Both the position numbers and the translations under genes were made by a program. A DNA stretch of 64,000 bases, from assembly GCA_963772315.1 (NCBI GenBank), contig CAVYWJ010000004.1:5084001-5148000 (forward strand), given 5' to 3'. The stretch comes from Haliangium sp963772315 (GTDB taxonomy: Bacteria > Myxococcota_A > Polyangia > Haliangiales > Haliangiaceae). The first letter of the stretch is position 1, and every line of letters begins with the position of its first letter. Under the pieces are notes generated by a model, which had not been told where the DNA came from, ran no database searches, and saw nothing but the letters and a program-made list of their open reading frames with translations. Shown piece after piece: positions 40,638-50,321 of this stretch.

Positions 40638-43400
40638 TCACTGCTTCTTCAAGAATGCCTCGACACTGGGCTGCTGCAAGTCGCGCGAGGTCATGCACAG
40701 CTGGATGCTCTCGCGGCTCTGGGCCAGCGTCTGCGGGCCGCCGATGATGGCCGCGGCCTTGGGACCGAAGAAATTATCCAGCTGATCGACGTGGGCCTGA
40801 TCGCAGAACGCCGCCGACGCCCCGATGAGGAACGCGAGCGAGTCGCGCGGCAGCTTCTCGGTCAGGACCTCGTAGCGATCGATGATGAAGCGGTCGACTA
40901 TGTCGCGGGTCTCGGGCTCGTACAGGGGCACGAACAGCAGCGGCCAGCCCTCTTGCACCTCGATGGCGCCGGAGAGGAGCAGCTCGAAGTTGGCGCGCAC
41001 GCGCACCGGGTCGCGCGCGCTGGCCAGGGCCATGACGATGGCCTTGCGCTGGTGCAGATCCTCGGTGGCGCGCAGCGCGCTCTCCAGCCTGGCGTGGAAC
41101 GCGGCATCGCCGTGCGCCGAGGCCGTGGCCAGCAGCGTCGAGAGGATCTCGGGATCGATGCCCTTGCGCTGCTCCAGCCAGGTCGCGGCCAGGCGCCGTG
41201 CCTGCTCGACCAGAGCGGGCTCGCCCGCCTCCGTGGCTACCATGTAGAGCAGCCCCTCGCGCAGCGTGCGCGTGGCCACCGAGTCGCCCGGCCGCGGCTG
41301 CCAGCCGAGCGCGCGGGCGCGCGCGCCGAAGGTCTGACGCACGAAGCGATGGTGATTCGCGCGCAGCGCCGCAGGCACGAGGTGGGCGCCCATCTTGGCG
41401 ACCAGCTCGACGGCCGCGAGCGCGACGTGCTCGCTGGGATCCGCGAGCAGGGCCGGCACCACGGCCAGGGCCTCGCCCATCTCCAGGTTGCCCGAGCGGA
41501 TCGAGCCCTGGATGTCCTTGGCCAGCTTGACCCGCTCCGGCACCGACAGGTGGCGCCGGGCCGGGCCCAGGAGCAATGTCTGCATGTCGATCGCGTAGGC
41601 CGAGCGGTAGTAGCCGGCGGCATCGGCGTTGGCCAGGAGCCAGTCCGGGCAGCGCCGGGTGCTGGCGAGCACCATGGTGTCCGCCTCCTCGGTGAGCAGC
41701 ATGCACTGCTCGCGCACGTTGGCGGGGCCGCGGCTCTGGCCGTACTTCACGCACACCGGCACGCCCCAGGTGCGATCCGTGGTGGAGCCGGCCGAGCCCG
41801 CCGGCAGGTAGCGCTCCTGGGCCAGCTCGATCGAGGGCGGCTCGCCCGGCTCGCACACCAGATCCGCGGAGATGATCGGCACGCCCGACTGATCGAGGAA
41901 GGTGTGCATGGCCGCGTCGACCTCGGGCTGGGCGGCTGCGGTCAGCGCCTTGACGAAGTCGTCGGCAGTGGCGTTGCCGTTGGCGTGGTCGCGCAGATAC
42001 GCGCGCACGCCGGCGCGGAAGCGGTCGGGCCCGAGCCAGTGCTCGAACATACCCAGGACCGCGCTGCCCTTCTCGTAGGTGATGCCGTCGAAAGCGCTGT
42101 AGATGTCGTTGCTGCTGTCGATAGGCTGGTGTAGCCGGCGCGCCGAGAGCAGGCTGTCGGAGCTGATCGCGCCTTCCGCATCCAGGGCAGCGAGCACGTC
42201 CGCGTCCCACGCCGGCTCGAACGCGGCCAGGATCTTTGTCTCCATCCAGGACGCAAACGACTCGCTCAGCCACAGGTCGTCCCACCACGCGGGCGTGACC
42301 AGGTTGCCAAACCACTGGTGGGCCAGCTCGTGCGTGGCCAGGCGGGCGTACCCGAGGCGGAAGTGGACGGTCTCCTGGGCCGGCGGCGCGAGCAGGTGGG
42401 TCAGGTTGTACGTGATGAGGCCGGGATGCTCCATGGCGCTGGAGTCGAAGTGCGGCATGGCGATGCTGTCGAGCTTGGCGTAGGGATAGGCCATGTCGAG
42501 GTAGTCCTCCAGCCGGGCGAGCAGCCGCGGGGTCACCTCGGCCGCGTAGCGGGCCTCGGCCTTGTGGCCCGCTGGCACCACGATGCGGGCCGGGGTCTTG
42601 CCGCGGCCGATGCGTCCGAGATCCACGAGCTCGAACGGACCCACGGCAAAGGCGATCAGATAGCCCGGCAGGGGCGGCGTGGCCGCGAAGCGATAGGTGC
42701 GGGTGCCGGGACGCGGACCCGCGGCCTCCTCGGCCGGCATGTTGGAAACCGCCATCTGCCCCTCGGGGACGTGGATGGTGAGCTCCCAGGGCACCTTGAA
42801 GCGCGGCTCGTCGAAGCAGGGAAACGCGCGCCGCGCATCGAGCGGCTCGAACTGGGTGTAGACGTACCAGTGGTCGCGATCCTGCCGCCGGAACACGCCG
42901 CTGGACTCCTTGGCCGACATGCGGCCGCGGTAGGCGATGCGCAGGGTGACCGGGCCGGGCTCGACCTTGCGTCCGAGATCGAAGCTGACCGTGCCCGGAT
43001 CCTGGGACCTGGCGACCGACACCGTCCAGGTGTCGCTGCCGCGGGTGAGCGCGGCCGACTTCACCTCGAGCTCGGCCGCGTGCAGCCAGATGCGGCTGCG
43101 GGCCTCGGTCAGCTCGATGTCGATGGTGATCTCGCCGTCGAAGCCGTCGGACGCGGGATCGACATCGAGCACGGCGACGTGGCGCAGCGGCTTGACCGCG
43201 GCGTCGAGCCTGGGCGGCGGCGCCTCGGGCGCGACGCTGGCCGCGGGTCCGCTCGCCGGGGACGAGCCCTTGCCGCCCGCGCCCGGGCCATCCGGTGCTG
43301 CCGACCCGGATGTCTGCCGGCCGCCGCAGCCAGCGGCGGCGACAGCGCACGCGATTGCGATCGAACCGAACCTGGGCAAACCGACTCTGGTGAACTCCAT
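40638..43400 (-). CDS. M1-family zinc aminopeptidase, lipoprotein
   Basis: 920 aa with signal and lipobox VAAAGC (about 19-24), a Gly/Pro/Ala linker, then the M1 fold: N-terminal beta-domain, exopeptidase motif present as SAMEHPGLI rather than GAMEN, the zinc motif HELAHQW near residue 357 with downstream Glu in LWLSESFASW, and a C-terminal helical ERAP1-like domain. It should cleave N-terminal residues from peptides at the cell surface or periplasm. The Gly-to-Ser and Asn-to-His changes in the GAMEN region may alter specificity. ATG at 43400. Confidence 0.9.
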   Translation of the reverse strand: MEFTRVGLPRFGSIAIACAVAAAGCGGRQTSGSAAPDGPGAGGKGSSPASGPAASVAPEAPPPRLDAAVKPLRHVAVLDVDPASDGFDGEITIDIELTEARSRIWLHAAELEVKSAALTRGSDTWTVSVARSQDPGTVSFDLGRKVEPGPVTLRIAYRGRMSAKESSGVFRRQDRDHWYVYTQFEPLDARRAFPCFDEPRFKVPWELTIHVPEGQMAVSNMPAEEAAGPRPGTRTYRFAATPPLPGYLIAFAVGPFELVDLGRIGRGKTPARIVVPAGHKAEARYAAEVTPRLLARLEDYLDMAYPYAKLDSIAMPHFDSSAMEHPGLITYNLTHLLAPPAQETVHFRLGYARLATHELAHQWFGNLVTPAWWDDLWLSESFASWMETKILAAFEPAWDADVLAALDAEGAISSDSLLSARRLHQPIDSSNDIYSAFDGITYEKGSAVLGMFEHWLGPDRFRAGVRAYLRDHANGNATADDFVKALTAAAQPEVDAAMHTFLDQSGVPIISADLVCEPGEPPSIELAQERYLPAGSAGSTTDRTWGVPVCVKYGQSRGPANVREQCMLLTEEADTMVLASTRRCPDWLLANADAAGYYRSAYAIDMQTLLLGPARRHLSVPERVKLAKDIQGSIRSGNLEMGEALAVVPALLADPSEHVALAAVELVAKMGAHLVPAALRANHHRFVRQTFGARARALGWQPRPGDSVATRTLREGLLYMVATEAGEPALVEQARRLAATWLEQRKGIDPEILSTLLATASAHGDAAFHARLESALRATEDLHQRKAIVMALASARDPVRVRANFELLLSGAIEVQEGWPLLFVPLYEPETRDIVDRFIIDRYEVLTEKLPRDSLAFLIGASAAFCDQAHVDQLDNFFGPKAAAIIGGPQTLAQSRESIQLCMTSRDLQQPSVEAFLKKQ

Positions 43401-43504
43401 GAGGCGCTCCACGATGAGGAGGCGCGAGCTTAGCGCGGATCCGGGCCCACGCGGCGCGGCGGACACGCGTAACTCCTGGTGCGGCGCAGACGCTGCGTAC
43501 GCGC

Positions 43505-44140
43505 TCAGAACACCCAGAGCTGGAGCGCGCGCACGACCGCGAACAGCGAGTAGCCGAGGATGAGGTAGGCCACCACGCGCGTGATCTTGAGCGTCTTCTC
43601 GCCGATGATGTTCTTGCCGTGCTCGGCGACGTGGGCCACGCCGACGAACCACGCGAACCCGCCGACGCTGACGCCGAGGGCCGCGCACAGGCCGTGCACG
43701 GGCGTGACGTCGTGCAGGAACAGACCGACGATCAGCACCCAGGTGATGATCGACGCCGGGTTCATCAACACCAGCCCGAGGCCGAGCAGGAACGCCGACC
43801 ACAGCGGCTCCTGCCGGGGCGCGCTGCGCGCGTGCTGCGGCTTGGGCACGGGCATGTCCGGCTGGCTGCGGATCACCCTGATCGCGTAGATGAAGAGGCC
43901 GATGCCGCTGACCGCGTAGAGCACCGGTGAGATCCACTTGTACCGGGCCAGGATCGGCCCCATGGCCAGGATGCCGACCAGCGAGTAGACCCCGTCGCCC
44001 AGGGCGCCGCCGACGCCGACCGTGAGGGCACGGCGCAGGCTATGGCGATAGGAAGCGTCGATCACAGCCAGGTTCACCGGGCCGATGGGCACGCCCGAGA
44101 TCACGCCCACGACGGCTCCGATGAGGAAGTAACTCAGCAC
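43505..44140 (-). CDS. LysE/RhtB-family translocator
   Basis: 211 aa with five to six TM helices. The first reads SYFLIGAVVGVISGVPIGPVNLAVI, containing the GPxN of LysE exporters. LGLGLVLMNPASIITWVLIVGLF in the centre carries the second conserved NPxxxxxW block. The family exports amino acids or other small molecules by proton antiport. GTG at 44140 has a GGAG ribosome site 6 bp upstream. It is 104 bp upstream of the M1 peptidase on the same strand; export of amino acids released by a peptidase would fit, but is only positional inference. Confidence 0.8.
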   Translation of the reverse strand: MLSYFLIGAVVGVISGVPIGPVNLAVIDASYRHSLRRALTVGVGGALGDGVYSLVGILAMGPILARYKWISPVLYAVSGIGLFIYAIRVIRSQPDMPVPKPQHARSAPRQEPLWSAFLLGLGLVLMNPASIITWVLIVGLFLHDVTPVHGLCAALGVSVGGFAWFVGVAHVAEHGKNIIGEKTLKITRVVAYLILGYSLFAVVRALQLWVF

Positions 44141-44273
44141 GCGGATCTCCGGTGGTGAGGTATGGCTGTGGGGGCGGGCATGGAATGAATGTGGGTCTCG
44201 CTGGGCCGGGCAACGCTCCGCGACAGCACCGGCAGCGTTACCCAATTCGACATTTACTTGTCAACTTCGATGG

Positions 44274-45263
<990 letters not shown>

Positions 45264-45385
45264 GGGTGTTTGGATACCACGGCGCGCTGCCGGACACGCC
45301 AGTCGCGCTAAGCTGGATCGAGGTGGCGAGCTTTGGTGACCGGAGCGCGCACGCGCCGGGCCCGGGTCGCCGTGGAGGCTTCGAC

Positions 45386-46282
45386 ATGACCAAGTCACGA
45401 GAATCCCTGCGCTCCCCTGCCGTGGCAGGGCGCTTCTACCCCGAGTCGGATCGCGAGCTCTCCGAGCAGGTCGCGAGCTTCCTGGGCCAGGAGGCGCGAC
45501 CGCAGCCCAGGCGCGCGTGCGCGGTGATGGCGCCGCACGCCGGCTACGTGTACTCGGGCGGCGTCGCGGGCAAGGTCTTCGCCGCGATCGAGGTCCCCCG
45601 GCGCGTGATCCTGCTCGGGCCCAATCACACCGGGCGCGGCCCGCGCATCTCGGTGATGAACAGCGGCGCCTGGCGCATCCCCGGCGCCGACGTGCCCGTC
45701 GACGAGGAGCTGGCGGCCGCGATCCTGGACGCGTTCCCGGCCGCCTCGCCCGATCGCGAGGCCCACCGGTTCGAGCACGCGCTCGAGGTCGAGCTGCCGT
45801 TCCTGGTCGCGCGCCAGCCCGATCTGCGCATCGTGCCCGTGATTTTGGGCGTGCTGTCCGCGGGCGACGCAGTGGCCTTTGGCAAGGCGCTCCACCGCGC
45901 CGTGACCCAGGTGCTGCGCGACGCGGCCGAGCCCGACGACGTGCTGGTGGTCGCCTCCAGCGACATGAGCCACTACCTGCCCGACGAGACGGCGCGCCGC
46001 GTCGATCGCACCGCCCTGGCCCCGCTGCTCGACTTCGATCCCGAGGGGCTCTACCGCACCGTGGTCGAGCACGACATCTCGATGTGCGGGTTCATCCCGG
46101 CCACCGCCATGCTCGCGTACGCGCGCGAGGCCGGCGCGGCCCGGCCCGAGCTCATCGCCTACGCCACCAGCGGCGAGGCCTTCGGCGATCACAGCCGCGT
46201 GGTCGGCTATGCCGGGGTCGTCCTCGCGCACGGGTCCGGCGGCGCTGCGTCCCCCGGCGGTGGATCCGCCGCCGCGGATTGA
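45386..46282 (+). CDS. amrB: MEMO1 / AmmeMemoRadiSam system protein B
   Basis: 298 aa: SPAVAGRFYPESDRELSEQV at the start, APHAGYVYSGGVAGKVFAAI with the first metal His, LLGPNHTGRGP, the EHALEVELPFL block, and ASSDMSHYLPDETARRVDR. This is the non-haem dioxygenase-fold MEMO family, which in bacteria occurs with AMMECR1 and a radical-SAM protein; neither partner is in the window. Function of the system is not settled. Start ATG 45386 has GGAGG at 45374. The last 20 residues are Gly/Ser-rich. Confidence 0.88.
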   Translation: MTKSRESLRSPAVAGRFYPESDRELSEQVASFLGQEARPQPRRACAVMAPHAGYVYSGGVAGKVFAAIEVPRRVILLGPNHTGRGPRISVMNSGAWRIPGADVPVDEELAAAILDAFPAASPDREAHRFEHALEVELPFLVARQPDLRIVPVILGVLSAGDAVAFGKALHRAVTQVLRDAAEPDDVLVVASSDMSHYLPDETARRVDRTALAPLLDFDPEGLYRTVVEHDISMCGFIPATAMLAYAREAGAARPELIAYATSGEAFGDHSRVVGYAGVVLAHGSGGAASPGGGSAAAD

Positions 46283-46352
46283 TGCATCATCCTGGGCGTC
46301 TTCCGCGCGTCGCGCGCCCGTCGCGCTGCGGCCGCATGCATCAAGGAGCCCG

Positions 46353-46787
46353 ATGAATCGCCTGGTCTTGTTCGCCGCCTGCGCGGGCTTGCTCGTCGCC
46401 TGTGTAGCCTGTGATTTGGGCGAGGTGCCGCCGCCCCTGGGACCTCCCAACGTGCTCGGACAGGTGTGCGACTCCGCCAACCCCTGCCCGGTCGCGCCCG
46501 CGGTGCACAGCTGCATCACGCTCTCGATCGGCAGCCAGACCCAGGGCTACTGCAGCCCCAGCTGCACGCTCGACGAGGACTGCCAGGACGGCTACAGCGG
46601 GCCCGTGAGCGGCACGCCGTCCTGCGTCAACCCGAGCCGGCCGAACACGTGCACGATCCAGTGTGCGAGCGTCGCCGACTGCCCGACCGGCCTCGACTGC
46701 GTGGCCGCCGAGGGGCCGACGTCGTTCTGCGTGGTGCCTGCACAATCGCTGCTTCCGCAGGTGAAAACCCCGGACGGATCCGTGTAA
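46353..46787 (+). CDS. Cys-rich lipoprotein, first gene of haem/barrel operon
   Basis: 144 aa. AAGGAG lies 6 bp before ATG 46353. Signal LVLFAACAGLLVACVAC gives two possible lipobox Cys. The mature part has eleven Cys arranged in EGF/dickerin-like spacing (CDSANPC, CSPSCTLDEDC, CTIQCASVADCPTGLDC), a pattern common in myxobacterial surface lipoproteins. No haem motif. It precedes two cytochrome-like proteins and a barrel on the same strand and may be a surface partner. Confidence 0.7.
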   Translation: MNRLVLFAACAGLLVACVACDLGEVPPPLGPPNVLGQVCDSANPCPVAPAVHSCITLSIGSQTQGYCSPSCTLDEDCQDGYSGPVSGTPSCVNPSRPNTCTIQCASVADCPTGLDCVAAEGPTSFCVVPAQSLLPQVKTPDGSV

Positions 46788-46887
46788 GGTCGGGATCATG
46801 CGTCGCGGCTCATGGCTCGTTGCGAGCCTCTCATCAGGCCATTTGGCGAGCTTGGCCGCACGCGAACAGGCAAGGAGATCTCGCCCC

Positions 46888-47301
46888 ATGGCAGCTTCCC
46901 ATGCGCGCATCCGCCTCGGAGCGATGGCGGTCCTGGCACTCACCTGCGCCGCGCTCGGCGCCTGTGTCGAGGCCGAGGATCGCCCGGCGGAGTGGTCGTA
47001 TATCCACGCCACCATCATCGAGCCCAACTGCACCTCGTCCAATTGCCACACCGACATCAGCAAGGCCGCCGGCATCTCGTTCGACGATCCGGACGAGGGC
47101 TACCAGCACCTCGCCGGCGTCTCGTGCAGCAGCGGCCAGCCAGCCCGTGACATCGTGGTGGCGGGCCAGCCCGAGCTCTCCAAGCTCCTGTACCTCCTGC
47201 GCGGCGAGGAGGTGCTGATCATGCCTCCCGACGTGGGCCTGCCCGAGGCCGAGGTCGAGCTGGTCGAGCGCTGGATCCAGGAGGGAGCCCAATGCAACTG
47301 A
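46888..47301 (+). CDS. Small exported c-type-cytochrome-like lipoprotein
   Basis: 137 aa with signal and lipobox ALGAC. AAGGAGA precedes ATG 46888. The body IIEPNCTSSNCHTD, then LLRGEEVLIMPP and EVELVERWIQEGA, matches the planctomycete-type cytochrome c domain, in which an N-terminal CxxCH is followed by a distal MPP...WI..GA segment. Here the Cys spacing is C-x4-CH rather than C-x2-CH; such long spacings can still bind haem but are unusual. Overlaps the barrel gene by 10 bp. Confidence 0.7.
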   Translation: MAASHARIRLGAMAVLALTCAALGACVEAEDRPAEWSYIHATIIEPNCTSSNCHTDISKAAGISFDDPDEGYQHLAGVSCSSGQPARDIVVAGQPELSKLLYLLRGEEVLIMPPDVGLPEAEVELVERWIQEGAQCN

Positions 47302-48506
47302 GCAAGCGATTGCCAGCCCTGCTGCGCCTCGGCGCGGCCATGGCGCTGGTCCTGACGATCCAGGCCGGCGTCGAGCTCGCCGCCGGCAGCCGCGCGGAGG
47401 CCTATCCGCAGTTTCAATTCAGCACGTACACCGCGCGCTGCAACCTCTGCCACTTCTCGCCCTCGGGCGGCGGCCTGATCAACGGCTACGGCCGCAGCGA
47501 GGCCGGCGAGACCATCAGCCGCGGCGGCAACGGCGAGCTCCTGCACGGCCTGTGGACCCCGCCCGAGTGGCTCGCGCTCGGCCTCGATCTGCGCGGCGCC
47601 GCGATCGCCAAGGACAACACAACCGACCCGCAGTTCACTGCCTTCCCGATGCAGCTCGACTTCTACGGACGTCTGGCCGCGGCCGGGGTGTCGCTGAACT
47701 TCACCGTCGGCCTGCGCGGCACCGCGCACAGCGTCCCGCCCGACGTCGCCGAGGAGCGCACCGCGATGGATCGCGTGGTCTCGCGCGAGCACTACCTGAT
47801 GTACGAGAGCGGCTACTGGTACGCGCGCGCCGGCCGCTACTTCGCGCCCTACGGCCTGCGGACGCAGGATCACAGCGAGTACATCCGCCGCTACCTCGGC
47901 CAGCACACGCTGGAGGAGACCTACAACGTCTCGGCCGGCTACGTCGCCGACGAGTACGAGTGGCACGCGACCGCGTTCGCGCCCGCGCCGGTGTTCATCG
48001 TCAGCGGCAACGAGTCGCTGGAGAGCGGGCCGGTGGGCACGGACGGCTTCGGCGGCGTGTTCTACTACGAGAACCGCAACGCCGAGGCCAGCGGCGCGTT
48101 CGGCGTCCAGGCCCGGGCCGACGTCTCGTCCGAGCTGTCGAAGTACTGGGTGGGCGGCCTGTACAAGCGCTTCTACGAGGACCAGAAGCTGATGCTGCTC
48201 TCGCAGCTCGACCTCGGCGCCGGCCTGCTGGGCGCTGACATCGACGCCGATCCCCTGCTGCTCCTGTCGGCGCACGTCGGCCTGACCTACTTCCTCACCA
48301 AGGGCGTCCAGCTCGGCGCCATGGTCGGCCGCTACGATCCGGACGTGCAGCTCTCCGGCACGGAGCGCGACTCCGCGGGTCTGAGCCTGCAGTACTTCCC
48401 CCACGCCCACATCGAGCTGCATCTGCTCGGCCGCCTGGAGTTCCAGGGTGAAGATTATGCCTCGCCCTCGCCCATGGGCCTGCTGATGCTCCACTACTAC
48501 CTGTGA
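47292..48506 (+). CDS. Outer-membrane beta-barrel with N-terminal haem motif
   Basis: 404 aa. After a signal peptide (cleaved near AEA, ~35) comes ARCNLCHFSPSGGGLINGYGR, a canonical CxxCH haem-c site. The remaining 330 residues are amphipathic strands with aromatic girdles (YESGYWYARAGRYFAPYG, VFYYENRN, HVGLTYFLTKGVQLGAMVGRY) and end in the barrel-like MLHYYL. So haem is tethered to a porin-like barrel. The start overlaps the stop of the upstream cytochrome gene and its stop overlaps the next start, showing tight coupling. Confidence 0.75.
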   Translation: MQLSKRLPALLRLGAAMALVLTIQAGVELAAGSRAEAYPQFQFSTYTARCNLCHFSPSGGGLINGYGRSEAGETISRGGNGELLHGLWTPPEWLALGLDLRGAAIAKDNTTDPQFTAFPMQLDFYGRLAAAGVSLNFTVGLRGTAHSVPPDVAEERTAMDRVVSREHYLMYESGYWYARAGRYFAPYGLRTQDHSEYIRRYLGQHTLEETYNVSAGYVADEYEWHATAFAPAPVFIVSGNESLESGPVGTDGFGGVFYYENRNAEASGAFGVQARADVSSELSKYWVGGLYKRFYEDQKLMLLSQLDLGAGLLGADIDADPLLLLSAHVGLTYFLTKGVQLGAMVGRYDPDVQLSGTERDSAGLSLQYFPHAHIELHLLGRLEFQGEDYASPSPMGLLMLHYYL

Positions 48507-49204
48507 TCGCCATGCACGCACTCCATCCGTCCCTGTCCGCCCTGTCTCTCCTGGCTGCGCTCGGCATGGCTGCATGTGCGCCGAGCGTGCCTGCCAACCC
48601 CACGTGGGAAGAGGACGTCAAGCCCATCCTCGCGGCCAACTGCGTGCGCTGCCACCGCGACGAGCAGCAGAACGGCGCGCCGCTGACCTTCCGGCTCGAC
48701 GTCTGCGAGAACGCCGGCGCCAAGATGGGCGCCAAGGCCCTGGCCGGGGCCGCCCTGGCCCGCGCGACCAACACCGCCGCGCCCATGCCGCCCAAGCCCG
48801 CGGCCCCGCTGAGCGATCGCCAGACCGAGGTGCTGGAGAACTGGATCGGCAACGGCGCGCCGTGCACGGGCGCGGCCAGCGCGGCCCCCGTGTTCGTGCT
48901 GCTCGCGCCGGTCGAGGAGTCGCTGCGTCCGGGCGCGGCGGCGGGCGAGCACGCGCTCGCCATCCGCTACGCCATCGAGGACAGCGCCGGCACCCTGGCC
49001 AGCGCCACGGTCGTGGCCGTGGCCGCGACCGGCGAGACCCACGTCGCGCCCGAGCCGCTGCGCGCCGGCGCCGGTGCCGGGGCCAGTGAATTCTCCTGGG
49101 CCCTGGGCAGCATGCCCGCGGGCAGCTACGAGCTCTTCATAGCGCTCGACGACGGCACCGACATCCGCGACGTCCGCGCCGGCACCTTCCAGATCCCGCG
49201 CTGA
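48503..49204 (+). CDS. Exported c-type cytochrome lipoprotein
   Basis: 233 aa. The signal ALSLLAALGMAAC ends in a lipobox. WEEDVKPILAANCVRCHRDEQQNGAP carries a canonical CxxCH, and the distal AAPMPPKPAAPLSDRQTEVLENWIGNGAPC provides MPP (probable Met ligand region) and WI..GA. The last 110 residues resemble a beta-sandwich. GTG at 48503 overlaps the barrel stop (GTGA); ATG at 48512 is an alternative. Last gene of the four-gene unit. Confidence 0.75.
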   Translation: MIAMHALHPSLSALSLLAALGMAACAPSVPANPTWEEDVKPILAANCVRCHRDEQQNGAPLTFRLDVCENAGAKMGAKALAGAALARATNTAAPMPPKPAAPLSDRQTEVLENWIGNGAPCTGAASAAPVFVLLAPVEESLRPGAAAGEHALAIRYAIEDSAGTLASATVVAVAATGETHVAPEPLRAGAGAGASEFSWALGSMPAGSYELFIALDDGTDIRDVRAGTFQIPR

Positions 49205-49290
49205 CCGCGCTGTGGCCTCGGGCCGGCGGCGCTGGCAGGCCGCGCTGTTGCGTCGGGCCAGCCGCGCTGTAGCCTCAGGCCGGCCCAGGC
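49205..49290. repeat. Short degenerate repeats between convergent genes
   Basis: CCGCGCTGT occurs three times (49205, 49240, 49262), each followed by a related GCCTCGGGCC-like stretch, filling the gap between the convergent cytochrome and propeller-like genes. It may act in transcription termination. Confidence 0.4.
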
Positions 49291-50234
49291 CCGGTGGTGA
49301 TCCGCAGCAGCGAGAATCCCGTCGCATCGACCCTGGGCACGTAGATCCTCCCCACCGGATCCACCTGCCACGATGGCAGCGGGGCGAGCCGTGGGATGCG
49401 CTCCGCTTGCCCGGCCCCGGGCTCGATCAGCGCGGGGACGTCGTCCAGGGAGATCTGCCGGAGGATCGTCCCCGCGAAGTCGACGATCACGATGTCGGTG
49501 TCGAGCCGCGCGTAGTAATCGCCGCCGGCGTCGATGCCGAAGAGATAGGTCAGGGCCTGGGGCGCGTCCCGGGGCGCCTGGATCGTGGCCTGGTCTGGCT
49601 GGCCCAGGTGTTCTGCCGCGATGCGTGTCCCCTGGTTGGCCTCGATGGCCAGCCTGGTCCCCGGCTCCGCGGCGTACCGCTCCTCGACGCTCCCGGTGTC
49701 GGGATCCAGCCGGCGGAGCTGGTTCCCGTCCTCGTGGGCGAGCACGAACAGCCGCCCGCGGTCATCCGGGACGATGCGGACGTACGCCTCCTCGAGGGCG
49801 TCCTTCTTCCAGAGCAGCGCGCCGTCCCGGGAGATCGCGGCCAGGCGCGAGCGCATGCCGCCCTCGCCGCTGCCGACGTTCTCCAGCAAGACCAGCGCGC
49901 CGTCCTCCTTGACGAAGAAGTCCACTGACAGCACCCCGTCCTCCGCCGGGAACGGATATCCGGCCGTGTGTACCAGGATGTCGCCTGGCCCGCGCGCGCC
50001 CGGCGCGACGTGGAACCACTTGAGCGTCTCCGCGGGCAAGTATCGATTCCCGATGTGGTTCAGGGCCGCGCCCCTGCCGTCTTCGTACACCCGGAACAGC
50101 GGAAACTCCGGCGATCTACCGGCCGTCATGGCGCTCTCCGAGTACTCGGGAAACGGCACCAGAGAGAGCGGGAGCTGCGTCCTGTCCGTCCCCCAGGGAA
50201 TATGGACGATGGTCTCGATACGTGTCTCGTGCAT
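49275..50234 (-). CDS. Hypothetical beta-propeller-like protein
   Basis: 319 aa, no signal peptide. Repeated strand-turn motifs (AISRDGALLWKKDALEEAYVRIVPDDRGRLFVLAHEDG, LRRLDPDTGSVEERY, YLFGIDAGGDYYARLDTDIVIVDFAGTILRQI, WQVDPVGRIYVPRVDATGFSLL) resemble a six- or seven-bladed propeller. No enzyme motif. ATG 50234 is used; a TTG three codons earlier is possible. The gene upstream on the same strand (50322-51359) may be co-transcribed. Confidence 0.6.
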   Translation of the reverse strand: MHETRIETIVHIPWGTDRTQLPLSLVPFPEYSESAMTAGRSPEFPLFRVYEDGRGAALNHIGNRYLPAETLKWFHVAPGARGPGDILVHTAGYPFPAEDGVLSVDFFVKEDGALVLLENVGSGEGGMRSRLAAISRDGALLWKKDALEEAYVRIVPDDRGRLFVLAHEDGNQLRRLDPDTGSVEERYAAEPGTRLAIEANQGTRIAAEHLGQPDQATIQAPRDAPQALTYLFGIDAGGDYYARLDTDIVIVDFAGTILRQISLDDVPALIEPGAGQAERIPRLAPLPSWQVDPVGRIYVPRVDATGFSLLRITTGPGPA

Positions 50235-50321
50235 GGTGTGCAAGTCCGGGATGCCCGACCGACCGCTGCGGGGAGCGAGCCAAATGCTACGACGAGCGCC
50301 AGAGACCCGAAGCGCGTCGGG

